From: DASTPP01 sp035762175
GTDB lineage: Bacteria > Myxococcota_A > Polyangia > Polyangiales > Polyangiaceae
Direction: 5' to 3'
Length of the DNA stretch: 35,367 bases
NCBI GenBank assembly: GCA_035762175.1
Contig: DASTPP010000259.1
Span: forward strand, 1-35,367
The translations under genes were made by a program, and so were the position numbers. Shown here one piece after another: positions 8,062 through 19,633 of the stretch (position 1 is its first letter; each line of letters starts with the position of its first letter). The notes beneath the pieces were generated by a model. That model was given only the letters and a program-made list of their open reading frames with translations, searched no databases and was not told where the DNA came from.

Positions 8062-10833
8062 ATGGCCACCAAGGTCCTGGTGTTCGAAAGTGATGCCTCG
8101 TTTGCCGCCGAGCTGCGCAACGGCCTCGGCCGCCTGGGCGCCCTGACGCGCGTCGTCGACGACGGGGCGCTCGGGCTGCAGATGGCGGCGAGCGAGCGGC
8201 CCGACCTCATCTTGCTCTCGATCGAGCTGCCGCGCATGAACGGCTTTTCGATCTGCAACAAGCTCAAGCGCGACCCGACGCTCAAGGGCGTGCCGCTCAT
8301 CATCATGTCGAGCGAGTCGAGCGACGCGACCTTCGAAGAGCACAAGCACCTGAAGACGCGGGCCGAAGACTACGTGCACAAGCCGGTGCCCTTCGACGAG
8401 CTCTTGCGGCGCATCCGGCGCCTCGTGCCGCTCGGGGCCGGGGGGGCGGCGGGGCCCGCGGGCTACCCGAGGCCGGTGCCGCCCGAGTCGTCCGACACGG
8501 TGGTGCTCGACGAGCTCTCGCTCGACGACGCCGAGGTCGACGAGGCGATCCGGCGGAAGATGCGCGCGCGCGGGTCGGTGCCGCCCGGGCCGCCGCAAGG
8601 GGGGCCGCCCCAGGGCATGGGGCCCGGCATGGGTCTGCCGCCGGGCATGGGCCTGCCGCCGGGCATGGGGTCGGGCATGCATCAGGGCCTGCCGCCGGGG
8701 CCGCCGCCGGGGCCGCCGCCGGGGCCGCCCCAGGGCATGGGGCCGGGCCCCCGCCCGCCCGGCCGGCCCCCCATCCCGCCGCCGACCGCGGGCCTGCCGC
8801 GGGGGCGCGCGCCGGGGGCGGGGCAGACGCGGGTCATTTCGTCCGACGAGATGGGCGCGGTGGCGGTCGTGTCTTCGGCGGCCATCGACGCCGAGGTCGA
8901 CGCCTTCGCCGAGGGCGCGTTCGACGCGCTCATGGGCGGCAACGAGCCGCAGGTCCAGCGGCCGGCGCCCAAGCGCGGGCCGCCGGCGGTGCCGGCGGTG
9001 CCGGCGGTGCCGGCCGTGGTGCCGCCCGCGCCGCCCTCCGAGCCGACGCGGCTGCTCTCGGTGGCCGAGGCGATGCGCGCGGCGCCGACGCTGGCGGCGC
9101 CCCCGGTCAGCCCGGCCGGGCCGCCGAACACGCTGGCGCTGCCGCCGCCGGCGACGGTGATGGTGAACTCGAACGCGCCGCCGACGGCGCCGGCCACCGG
9201 CAGCGAGGGCGAGCTGATGCGCCTGCGGGCCGAGGTCGAGCGCGCGCGCGATCGCGCCGACCGGCTCGAGGCCGAGCTCGCGTCGCTGCGCGACGACGGG
9301 CAGCGCCTGCAGGGCGACGGCCGGCGGGCGCAGGCCGAGCTCGGCGCCGCCCGCGACGAGGCGCAGCGGGTGCAGGCCGAGCTCACCGCCGCCCGCGACG
9401 AGGCGCAGCGCGCGCGGGCCGAGCTCAACGCGGCGCGCGACGAGGCGCAGCGGGCGCAGGCCGAGCTCGGCGCCGCCCGCGACGAGGCGCAGCGAGCGCG
9501 GGCCGAGCTCGACGCCGCGCGCGTGCAGACGCAGCGGGTGCAGGGCGAGGCGGGGGCGACGCGCGACGAGGCGCAGCGGGCGCAGGCCGAGCTCGCCTCG
9601 CTGCGCGAGGAGCTCGCGCGCGAGGGGTCGGCGCGCGAAGAGCTGCAGCGGGTGCGGCGCGAGCTCGACGAGGCGCGCCGGGCGGCCGCGGCGGCGCCGC
9701 CGCCCGTCTCGCTGCCCGGGGGCAAGGCGGGCTCGGCGCGCGAGCTGCTCGACATGCGCGAGGCGCTGCAGCGCAAGGACCGCGAGATCCTCGAGCTGCG
9801 CGACGCGCAGACGAGCGCGGGGCGCGAGCTGCTCGCGGCGCGGGACGGGGCGCTCTCGCTCGAGCGCGAGCGGGCCGACCTCGAAGAGCGGGTCGCGCTG
9901 CTCGAGGGCGAGCTCGAGGCGGGGCGGCAGGCGGTCGAGGCGCTGAGCGCCCAGAGGGCGCAGGCCGAGCGGCGGGGCGAAGAGCTCGGCGACAAGCTCG
10001 GGCGGCTCGAGGCGACGCTCGAGGCGGCGCGGCGCGAGCACCGGCAGGAGCTCGTGCGCCGCGACGAGCGCGAGGCGGCCCAGCGGGTCGAGCAGGACGT
10101 GGCGCTGCGCCAGGCCGAAGAGCGGCGGGCGCGCGAGCTCGCCGACGCCGACGCGCGCCACCGCCAGACGCTCGACGCGGCCATCGCCGCCGAGCGCGAC
10201 GCGGCCCAGGCGCGGCTGACGCGGCGCGAGCGCGAGCTCGGCGAGGCGCACGAGCGCGCGCTGGTGCTCGAGCGCGCCGAGCACGCCCAGGCCGCCGAGC
10301 GGGCGCGCACGGCGTTCGAGGCGCGGCTGCTCGAGCAGGAGCGCGAGTTCTTGCAGCGCACCGAGGCGCGCGTCGCCGAGCTGCAGACCGAGCACCGCGA
10401 CCGGCTCGCGGCCGTCGCCAACGATCACGCGCGGGCCATCGCCGCCGAGCGCGACGCGGCCGAGGCGCGGCTGACGCGGCGCGAGCGCGAGCTCGGCGAG
10501 GCGCACGAGCGCGTCCTCGAAGACCGGCGCCGGGCCTTCGAAGAGCTGCGCGAGGCCAAGGCCCGCTCGGAGGCCGAGCGCGACGCCGCCATCGGCTCGC
10601 TCACGTCCGACCGCGACCGCCTCGCCGGCGAGCTCTCGCAGGCGCGGGCCGAGCTCGACGAGCTGCGCTCGGCGCTCGCGGGCACGCGCCAGCACCTGAG
10701 CGAGACGTCGCAGCGGCTCGAGCGCGCCCACAAGAAGTGGGCCGACGACCGCGACTCGCTCGAGCGGGCGAAGGACGCCCTCGCCGCCGCCCTCGCCTGC
10801 CTCGAAGAGACCGAGACGCGGCCCCTGCCCTGA
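8062..10833 (+). CDS. FrzS-like protein: degenerate receiver domain plus long coiled coil
   Basis: A 923-residue protein with a response-regulator receiver fold (1-123), a Pro/Gly/Met-rich disordered linker (about 125-383; many PPGMG and PPGP repeats) and a very long coiled coil (about 384-915). The layout and the receiver motif ICNKLKRDPTLKGVPLIIM resemble FrzS of Myxococcus xanthus, a polar protein needed for type IV pilus-driven social motility. The usual phosphoacceptor aspartate is Ser53 (LLSIELPRMNG), while Lys107 (HKPV) and Ser83/84 are kept, so the domain is probably not phosphorylated. The ATG at 8062 has GGAGG 13 nt upstream; an in-frame TTG at 8050 would add four residues. It may localise to the cell pole or act in motility, but a general coiled-coil scaffold cannot be excluded. 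Confidence 0.8.
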   Translation: MATKVLVFESDASFAAELRNGLGRLGALTRVVDDGALGLQMAASERPDLILLSIELPRMNGFSICNKLKRDPTLKGVPLIIMSSESSDATFEEHKHLKTRAEDYVHKPVPFDELLRRIRRLVPLGAGGAAGPAGYPRPVPPESSDTVVLDELSLDDAEVDEAIRRKMRARGSVPPGPPQGGPPQGMGPGMGLPPGMGLPPGMGSGMHQGLPPGPPPGPPPGPPQGMGPGPRPPGRPPIPPPTAGLPRGRAPGAGQTRVISSDEMGAVAVVSSAAIDAEVDAFAEGAFDALMGGNEPQVQRPAPKRGPPAVPAVPAVPAVVPPAPPSEPTRLLSVAEAMRAAPTLAAPPVSPAGPPNTLALPPPATVMVNSNAPPTAPATGSEGELMRLRAEVERARDRADRLEAELASLRDDGQRLQGDGRRAQAELGAARDEAQRVQAELTAARDEAQRARAELNAARDEAQRAQAELGAARDEAQRARAELDAARVQTQRVQGEAGATRDEAQRAQAELASLREELAREGSAREELQRVRRELDEARRAAAAAPPPVSLPGGKAGSARELLDMREALQRKDREILELRDAQTSAGRELLAARDGALSLERERADLEERVALLEGELEAGRQAVEALSAQRAQAERRGEELGDKLGRLEATLEAARREHRQELVRRDEREAAQRVEQDVALRQAEERRARELADADARHRQTLDAAIAAERDAAQARLTRRERELGEAHERALVLERAEHAQAAERARTAFEARLLEQEREFLQRTEARVAELQTEHRDRLAAVANDHARAIAAERDAAEARLTRRERELGEAHERVLEDRRRAFEELREAKARSEAERDAAIGSLTSDRDRLAGELSQARAELDELRSALAGTRQHLSETSQRLERAHKKWADDRDSLERAKDALAAALACLEETETRPLP
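9334..9600 (+). repeat. 42-bp coding repeats in the coiled coil
   Basis: Within the FrzS-like gene, about six 42-bp units encode a 14-residue repeat of the form AELxAARDEAQRxQ, which is two heptads of a coiled coil. GCCGAGCTC begins at 9334 and again at 9376, and the period continues to about 9600. The period is explained by protein structure here. Confidence 0.85.
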
Positions 10834-10871
10834 GCGGGCCGCCCCCCTGCCGCAGCGCCCGCCACCGCCCC

Positions 10872-11690
10872 GTGAAACGTCGCCCCCGGCCCTCGGCGCT
10901 CTCGATCGCGGGGCTCGACCCCTCGGGGGGCGCGGGCCTCGCGGCCGACCTGCGCGCCTTCGGCGCCGCGGGCGCGTGGGGCTGCGCGGTGTGCGCCGTC
11001 GTCACCGTGCAGTCGACCGCCGGCCTGCGCTCGGCGCACCCCCTGCCCCCCGCCCTGGTCGCCGCGCAGGCCGAAGAGGTCTTGGCCCACACCGACGTGC
11101 GGGCCCTGAAGACCGGCGCGCTCGGCTCGGCCGAGAACGTGCGCGCGGTCGCGGCGCTCGTGCGCGCGCGGCCGCGGCTGCCCGCGGTCGTCGACCCGGT
11201 CATGATCGCGACGCGGGCGCCCGGCGGCGCGCGCCTGCTCGACGAGGGGGCGCTCGAGGCGATGCGCGAGCTCGCGTCGCTCGCCGCGCTCGTCACGCCG
11301 AACCTCGACGAGGCCGAGGCGCTCACGGGGGCGCCCGTGCGCGACCGCTACGAGCAGCGCGAGGCGGCGGCGCTGCTCGTCGGGCGGGGGGCGCGCGCGG
11401 CGCTCGTCAAGGGCGGCCACCTCGAGGGCGATCCGGAGGCCGCCGACCTGCTCTTCGTCGGCGGGCGCGCCGTCGTCTTGCGCGCGCGGCGCCGCGCGAT
11501 CGCGCCCTTCCACGGCGGCGGCTGCACGCTCGCCGCGCTCGTCGCCGGGCGCCTGGCCGCCGCGGGCGCGGCGGCGCGCGACGCCGAGGCGATCGCGGGC
11601 GCGGCGCGCTGGGCCAAGCGGCGGCTCGGCGCCGCGATCGGCCGGCCCGAGCGGGTCGGCCGGGGCCTGCTCGTGCTCGACGTCTCTTGA
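10872..11690 (+). CDS. thiD: Hydroxymethylpyrimidine/phosphomethylpyrimidine kinase
   Basis: Phosphorylates hydroxymethylpyrimidine and then its phosphate to the diphosphate used in thiamine synthesis; a cytoplasmic ribokinase-fold enzyme. The 272 residues show N-terminal SIAGLDPSGGAGLAADL (typical of ThiD), the LKTGALGS segment, VVDPVMIA, and the C-terminal anion hole and catalytic Cys as HGGGCTLAAL (near 214; most relatives have HGTGC). The length is normal. The GTG at 10872 places the first motif about 11 residues from the start, as usual; no other start fits as well. It lies 38 bp after the FrzS-like gene and may be co-transcribed with it. No other thiamine genes are in the window. It converges on the next gene with only 10 bp between stops. 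Confidence 0.92.
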   Translation: MKRRPRPSALSIAGLDPSGGAGLAADLRAFGAAGAWGCAVCAVVTVQSTAGLRSAHPLPPALVAAQAEEVLAHTDVRALKTGALGSAENVRAVAALVRARPRLPAVVDPVMIATRAPGGARLLDEGALEAMRELASLAALVTPNLDEAEALTGAPVRDRYEQREAAALLVGRGARAALVKGGHLEGDPEAADLLFVGGRAVVLRARRRAIAPFHGGGCTLAALVAGRLAAAGAAARDAEAIAGAARWAKRRLGAAIGRPERVGRGLLVLDVS

Positions 11691-11700
11691 CGCGCGCCGC

Positions 11701-13734
11701 TCAGGGCCGGGGCGGCGCCGCGGGCGCGACCGGCCCGGGCGCCTGGCCGCGCGGCAGCGCGAGCGCGAAGGCGAGCGCGACGGCGTCTTCGATGGTCTCG
11801 CGCCGGACGCGCAGCTCGAACGAGTTGCTCGGCGCGTCGCCGGCCGTGCCGTCGCCCACGAAGAAGATCGGCGTCTGGCCCTTGTGCGGCAGCGCCGAGA
11901 GCGCCGCGTCGAGCTCGCCGAAGGGCGACTTGTCGCCCGTCAGCGACGCGAGCAGGCCGCCGCCCCGCAGCGACGAGGTGAGGCCCGCGAGCGACGAGAA
12001 CGAGGCCGAGAGGTGCTTCTCTTCGCGCAAGGCGTCGAGCCCCTCGCGCGCCGAGAGCTTGTTCTCGGCGGGCGCGTTCGCGCGGACCGAGAGCAGGCGC
12101 TTCTTGAGCACCGCCGGGTCGGCCGCGACGCCGACCCAGGTGCGGTCGACGCCGTCGGGCATCACGACGACGAAGGCGCTCAGCTTGCCCTTGGCCGCCG
12201 CCGGGGGCTTCTTCGCCGGGGCGTCGGGCGCCCCGGGCCCCGCCGCCCGGTCGAGCAGGGCGCTGTCGAGCGTCGCCGAGAACTCGAAGGCCGCGGTGCG
12301 CGGGGGCAGGCCGGCCGGCGGCGGCACCGACTTGAACGTGGGCCGGACGCGCTTGAGCTCGTCCGACTTGTCGAAGAGCTGCTGCACCCCCCGCCCGCTC
12401 GCCGCCGTGGCGACGTCGCGCAGCCAGTCTTTGAGCGCGACGTGCGGCCCGTCGACGCCGTACACTGTCCAGCCGAGCGACTGCGCGAAGGCGTCGCGGG
12501 CGGCGCGCACGCGCTCGGCGGGGGTGCCCGGCGCGGGCTTCGAGGGCGCGGGCGGGTCGAGGTGGCCGCTCGCCGTGACCGAGTTCGTGCCGTAGACGGG
12601 CAGGTTGACGAAGACGCGCTCGAACGCGCGCCGGTCGGGCTCGGGCAAGATCGGCCGGGTCAGCGCCGAGGCGAGCGCCCCGAGGCGCTTGAGCGGGGGG
12701 CGCGCGAGCTCGCGGTCGGAGCCGCGGTCGTAGCCGACCGCGTCGCTATCTTTCGGCGCCTGCCAGAAGATCGGCGGCGGCGGCCCCGCCTGATCGTTCT
12801 TGGCCGTCAGGGCGCGCGTCGTCCACGCGCGCTTGCCCCGGAAGCGCACCGAGCCGACCGCCTTCGCGAACGAGCCGCCCGGCTCGAGCGTCGCGTCGAA
12901 GGAGACGAGGTCGACGTCTTGCAGGACGTCGGAGGCCTCGCCCGCCAGGTCGCCCACCGTCTCGCCCACCAGCGGGTCGCTGATGCCCATGCGCCCGGCG
13001 AGGGCGAGGGCGGCGGCCGGCCCGAGCGCGCGGCCCGTCGTCTCGAGGAAGCGGCCGTAGGTCTCGCGCACCGGCTGCAGGCGCACCCGCACGCTGACGT
13101 CGCCCGGGCCCACGGCCTGCCCCGGCAGCGTGCGCGCCAGGAAGGGGCCGAGCGCGTCGAGCTCGCGCTCGCGCCGGGCGCACACGAGCCGCGCGGGCGC
13201 CTCGCCCTTCGACGCGGCGATGTCGCACGTCATCGCGCCCCCGCCCCCGAAGCGCCGCCGCCCCGCGCGCCAGACGCCGGGGCGCAAGGGGCGCAGCGAC
13301 ACGCCCTGCCGCTCGGCCGCCGCGCGCGCCTCGTCGCTGCTGCGCAGCGGCAGCGAGAAGGCGACGTAGAGCTCGGGCGTGGGCGACGCGCCCGCCGGCT
13401 CGAGCATCGCGGCCAGCTCGGCGTTACCGTCGAGCTTGACCGCCTTCGTGGCCTCGGCCCCCCCGAGCGCCCGCTCGATCTCTTGCTGGAGGCGGAAGGG
13501 CAAGTTCGTCATTTTGTCGAACGCGCCCAGCGTCGACGCCAGGTTCTTCCAGCGGGCGGTGGCGACGAGCGTGGGCGGCTCGGGCACGGGCGACAGGTCG
13601 GGCTGGGGCTCGGCCGGCGCCGCCACGGGCGGCGGCGGCGGCGGGGCGGGGCGGGGCGGCGGCTCGCCGCCGCAGCCCGCCAGCACCCCCGTCGAGACCC
13701 AAGGCAACGCCCGATGCCACAGCCGCCTGCGCAT
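11701..13734 (-). CDS. Large lipoprotein of unknown function
   Basis: A 677-residue predicted lipoprotein: basic start MRRRLWHRALPW, hydrophobic segment and lipobox LAGC (about 19-22), then a Pro-rich linker and a long soluble region exported to the periplasm or outer membrane. I do not recognise a family. The body has alternating helical and beta-rich stretches (for example ASTLGAFDKMTNLPFRLQQ and TPELYVAFSLPL), and the segment near 440-480 has a Lys/Pro/Ala spacer. The start is the ATG at 13734; an upstream in-frame ATG at 14076 would run across the divergent neighbour and is rejected. It faces another lipoprotein gene across a 61-bp gap with a dyad. Confidence 0.85.
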   Translation of the reverse strand: MRRRLWHRALPWVSTGVLAGCGGEPPPRPAPPPPPPVAAPAEPQPDLSPVPEPPTLVATARWKNLASTLGAFDKMTNLPFRLQQEIERALGGAEATKAVKLDGNAELAAMLEPAGASPTPELYVAFSLPLRSSDEARAAAERQGVSLRPLRPGVWRAGRRRFGGGGAMTCDIAASKGEAPARLVCARRERELDALGPFLARTLPGQAVGPGDVSVRVRLQPVRETYGRFLETTGRALGPAAALALAGRMGISDPLVGETVGDLAGEASDVLQDVDLVSFDATLEPGGSFAKAVGSVRFRGKRAWTTRALTAKNDQAGPPPPIFWQAPKDSDAVGYDRGSDRELARPPLKRLGALASALTRPILPEPDRRAFERVFVNLPVYGTNSVTASGHLDPPAPSKPAPGTPAERVRAARDAFAQSLGWTVYGVDGPHVALKDWLRDVATAASGRGVQQLFDKSDELKRVRPTFKSVPPPAGLPPRTAAFEFSATLDSALLDRAAGPGAPDAPAKKPPAAAKGKLSAFVVVMPDGVDRTWVGVAADPAVLKKRLLSVRANAPAENKLSAREGLDALREEKHLSASFSSLAGLTSSLRGGGLLASLTGDKSPFGELDAALSALPHKGQTPIFFVGDGTAGDAPSNSFELRVRRETIEDAVALAFALALPRGQAPGPVAPAAPPRP

Positions 13735-13740
13735 GGGCGG

Positions 13741-13777
13741 CGACGCTAGCCCCTCTCTTGCGCCCTGGCCAGCGTCG
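13741..13777. promoter_or_regulatory. Inverted repeat between divergent lipoprotein genes
   Basis: CGACGCT (13741-13747) and AGCGTCG (13771-13777) form a 7-bp inverted repeat with a 23-bp centre, in the only non-coding DNA (61 bp) between the two divergent starts at 13734 and 13796. It is a candidate shared operator. Confidence 0.35.
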
Positions 13778-13795
13778 AGTGGTACGCTTTCCGGG

Positions 13796-14548
13796 ATGAA
13801 TCGGCGCGCGCTCGCCCCCCGCCCTCTGCTGCCCGTCGGCCTCGCCACCCTCGCCGCCCTCGCGTGCAGCTCGACCCCCGAACCCACCTCGCCCGAGGGC
13901 ATGCCGCTCGTCGCCCCGCCCCCGGGCGGCGGCGCGGCGGCGGCCGAAACGCCGGCGACGACGTCGCCCGCGTCGTCGTCGTCGTCGCCGGCCGCCGCGA
14001 GCGGCGCCGCCGCCAAGCCGCCGCCGCCCGCCGGCGGCGCCCCCATGGCGGTCATCGAGGGCGAGGCCGAGGTCATGACCTCGGTCGGCTACCGCGGCGG
14101 CAAGATCCGCCTGACCGGGAGCGGCGCCGAGCTCTCGCTACCCCCCGGCGCGCTCGCCGACGGGCTCGCCTTCTCGTTCGCCGCCGCGCCCACCAAGGGC
14201 CCGCAGGCCCCCGCGCCCGCCCGCGGCGCGCTCGGCCCGCCCCTCAAGCTCGCCATCCGGCGCGTCGAGGGCGGCGAGACCATCGGCAGCGCCGTCACCG
14301 GCGCGACGACCCCGATCACGAGCGAGGGCCCGCCCTTCGTGCTCAAGCTGACGCTGCCCCCCAAGGCCAAGAGCGCCAACCTCGCCGTCGGCACCCCGGG
14401 CGCCGACCCGAAGAAGCTCGCCTACAAGATCTACCCCGCCGCGTCGGTCGAGTCGGGCGAGCCCCCGCGGGCCGTCTTCCAGATGCCCTCGCTGCCCGGC
14501 GAGAGCGTGCTGCAGCTCACGAGCGCCGAGCCCACCGAAAAGCCCTGA
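13796..14548 (+). CDS. Lipoprotein with a ZU5-like beta domain
   Basis: A 250-residue predicted lipoprotein with signal peptide and lipobox LAALAC (about 19-24), then a disordered Thr/Ser/Ala/Pro spacer (to about 80). The C-terminal region begins GGKIRLTGSGAELSLPPGAL, which resembles the start of ZU5-type beta domains (glycine-rich strand, then LPPGAL), and continues with beta-rich segments to the end. The function is unknown; attachment to the outer membrane or periplasmic face is likely. The ATG at 13796 gives the shortest complete signal peptide, while upstream in-frame starts lie inside the divergent gene. The gene may share control with the 11701-13734 lipoprotein. Confidence 0.85.
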   Translation: MNRRALAPRPLLPVGLATLAALACSSTPEPTSPEGMPLVAPPPGGGAAAAETPATTSPASSSSSPAAASGAAAKPPPPAGGAPMAVIEGEAEVMTSVGYRGGKIRLTGSGAELSLPPGALADGLAFSFAAAPTKGPQAPAPARGALGPPLKLAIRRVEGGETIGSAVTGATTPITSEGPPFVLKLTLPPKAKSANLAVGTPGADPKKLAYKIYPAASVESGEPPRAVFQMPSLPGESVLQLTSAEPTEKP

Positions 14549-14582
14549 GCGCGCGGCCGCCCGCCGCGCCCGCCCGCCGCGC

Positions 14583-14612
14583 CGCCGGCGCCCGCTTCTT
14601 CGGGCCGCGGCG
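14583..14612. terminator. Weak GC hairpin between convergent genes
   Basis: In the 81 bp between the convergent stops at 14548 and 14630, CGCCGGCGCCCG and CGGGCCGCGGCG flank CTTCTT and can pair imperfectly. There is no T run, so terminator function is only suggested by position. Confidence 0.25.
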
Positions 14613-14629
14613 CGCGGGGCCGCCCTCGC

Positions 14630-15923
<1,294 letters not shown>

Positions 15924-15940
<17 letters not shown>

Positions 15941-16481
15941 GGCGCCCCCGCTCTATCGCCCGCCCCCGCCCCGCTGTCGATGCCCCTTCTCTCGGCGCCC
16001 GGCCCGCCCGGCGGTTGCTTCTCGCGGCGCCCGGCCCGCCCGGCGGCTGCGGCCGGGGCAGCCCCCCTAACTTCTTGCCCGGCACCTTGAGCGGCCCCGT
16101 CGAGGTCGTCGGCGCGGGCCCCGGCGGCCGGCCGCCCGGCGGCTTGCCCGACGCGCTCGCCGTCGTCGGCGGCTTGGCGCTCGCCGAGGCCGAAACGGCC
16201 GGGGGCCGGACGCTCGCCGAGGCCGTCGCGCTGACCGTCGCCGAGGGCGGCGCCGACGCCGTCGTCCGCACCGTCGGCGCCGTGCGCACCGCGGTCGGCG
16301 CCGTGCGCGCGGTCGGGGCCCCCCGGTCGTCGGTCGGCGTCTCGCGGAGGTCGCCCGCGTTCGGCGTACCGTTCGGGTTCGTGGTCGCCTTGTCGTTCGA
16401 CGAGTCGCGAGAGCCGCACGCCGCGAGCGACGCGAGGCCGAGACCGGTACCGAACAGGACCGCGAGCAGGGTAGGTTTCAT
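15924..16481 (-). CDS. Small Ala/Pro/Thr-rich lipoprotein
   Basis: A 185-residue predicted lipoprotein starting MKPTLLAVLFGTGLGLASLAACGS, a good signal peptide with lipobox LAAC. The mature part is low-complexity Thr/Ala/Pro/Ser (APTARTAPT, SATASAS-type repeats), probably a disordered linker, ending in an Arg/Gly-rich tail. No family is recognised. Two adjacent ATGs (16484 and 16481) are possible. The 3' end overlaps the purB start by 17 nt. The first about 130 residues are convincing; the Arg-rich end is less so, and the true stop position would be worth confirming. Confidence 0.65.
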
Positions 16482-16484
16482 CAT

Positions 16485-16895
16485 GGCCGTGATACACGCT
16501 TTGACGGAGCGCGGAACCAGAAAGTCTAAGCCGCCGCGGCCCCCGTCGCCCCGCCCCCGGCCTTCACGAAACGAACAGCGCCCCCGCCCTTTTTCGCGCG
16601 TCAACGGCCCCGCCGCGCCGAGGGCCGCGGCGAACGACGGCGACGGGCCCCCCCGACAACGAAGGGCCTGCTCCGCGCGAGCCGCTTCGCTCACCGCCTA
16701 CCTCTTATCTCGCGGTCGGGCGCCGCGCTGCCGGCGCCTCGAGGGCCCGACGCGGGGCGCCAAGCCCCGAACCCCCCGGGGTGCGCCTCGCTCCGACAGC
16801 GAACGACCGCGCCTTCCGTCGGCGCGGGGCGAGGCCGGCGCCCGCATCGGGCTCGCCCCGTCGCGCGGCAAGGGGCCGGCCCCGGGGCTTACCCG
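16485..16895. other. Gene-free region between gyrB and the small lipoprotein gene
   Basis: About 410 bp with no supported gene on either strand. It is GC-rich spacer that should contain the promoter of the minus-strand lipoprotein gene near 16500-16535, where the sequence is slightly A-rich, but no clear -35/-10 pair is visible. The left-hand repeats of the gyrB-end array begin at its right border. Confidence 0.5.
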
Positions 16896-17007
16896 GGGCT
16901 CGCGACGAGCGCCCTCGAGCCGATGCGGGGCTCGCGGCGAGCGCCGTCGATTCGATGCCGGGCTCGCCGCGAGCGCCCTCGATTCGATACGTGGCTCGCG
17001 GCGAGCC
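16896..17007. repeat. 32-bp hairpin array directly after gyrB
   Basis: Four units start at 16896, 16928, 16960 and 16992 (period 32 bp). Each begins with a tight dyad, for example GCTCGCGGCGAGC, followed by GCCCTCGATTCGATGC-like spacer. The last dyad (16993-17007, GGCTCGCGGCGAGCC) lies 7 bp downstream of the gyrB stop on the minus strand. It looks like a REP-type element and may help terminate gyrB transcription or protect its 3' end. Confidence 0.88.
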
Positions 17008-17014
17008 CCCGCGA

Positions 17015-19498
<2,484 letters not shown>

Positions 19499-19535
19499 TC
19501 TGAAAACCCGTGTCAGGTTGGGCCCTGAGTCTAGC

Positions 19536-19580
19536 AAAAACCCCCCCCCGCCGCCATCGCGCGGCCCCCCGCGGGGGGGT
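19536..19580 (-). terminator. Rho-independent-terminator-like hairpin after recF
   Basis: On the minus strand, a run of C preceded by A (19573-19580, seen as GGGGGGGT on plus) can pair with a run of G (19541-19549), followed by TTTTT (19536-19540). Nested CCCCCC/GGGGGG also pairs. It lies between the recF stop and the gyrB start, so gyrB probably has its own promoter. Confidence 0.5.
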
Positions 19581-19633
19581 CAAATTACGTCCCGGTCGGC
19601 GGGGCCCGGCGGGGCCCGCCCCGAGGCCGAATT

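Noticed and set aside
11511..11530. thiD as a pseudogene because of HGGGC instead of HGTGC
   Set aside because: The catalytic Cys and all other motifs are present and the length is normal; Thr to Gly may be tolerated.
13735..14076. Longer start for the 677-residue lipoprotein
   Set aside because: It would overlap the divergent lipoprotein gene and bury the signal peptide inside the protein.
19499..19537. Longer gyrB start at 19537
   Set aside because: It would begin within the T run of the terminator-like hairpin and adds 13 unconserved residues.
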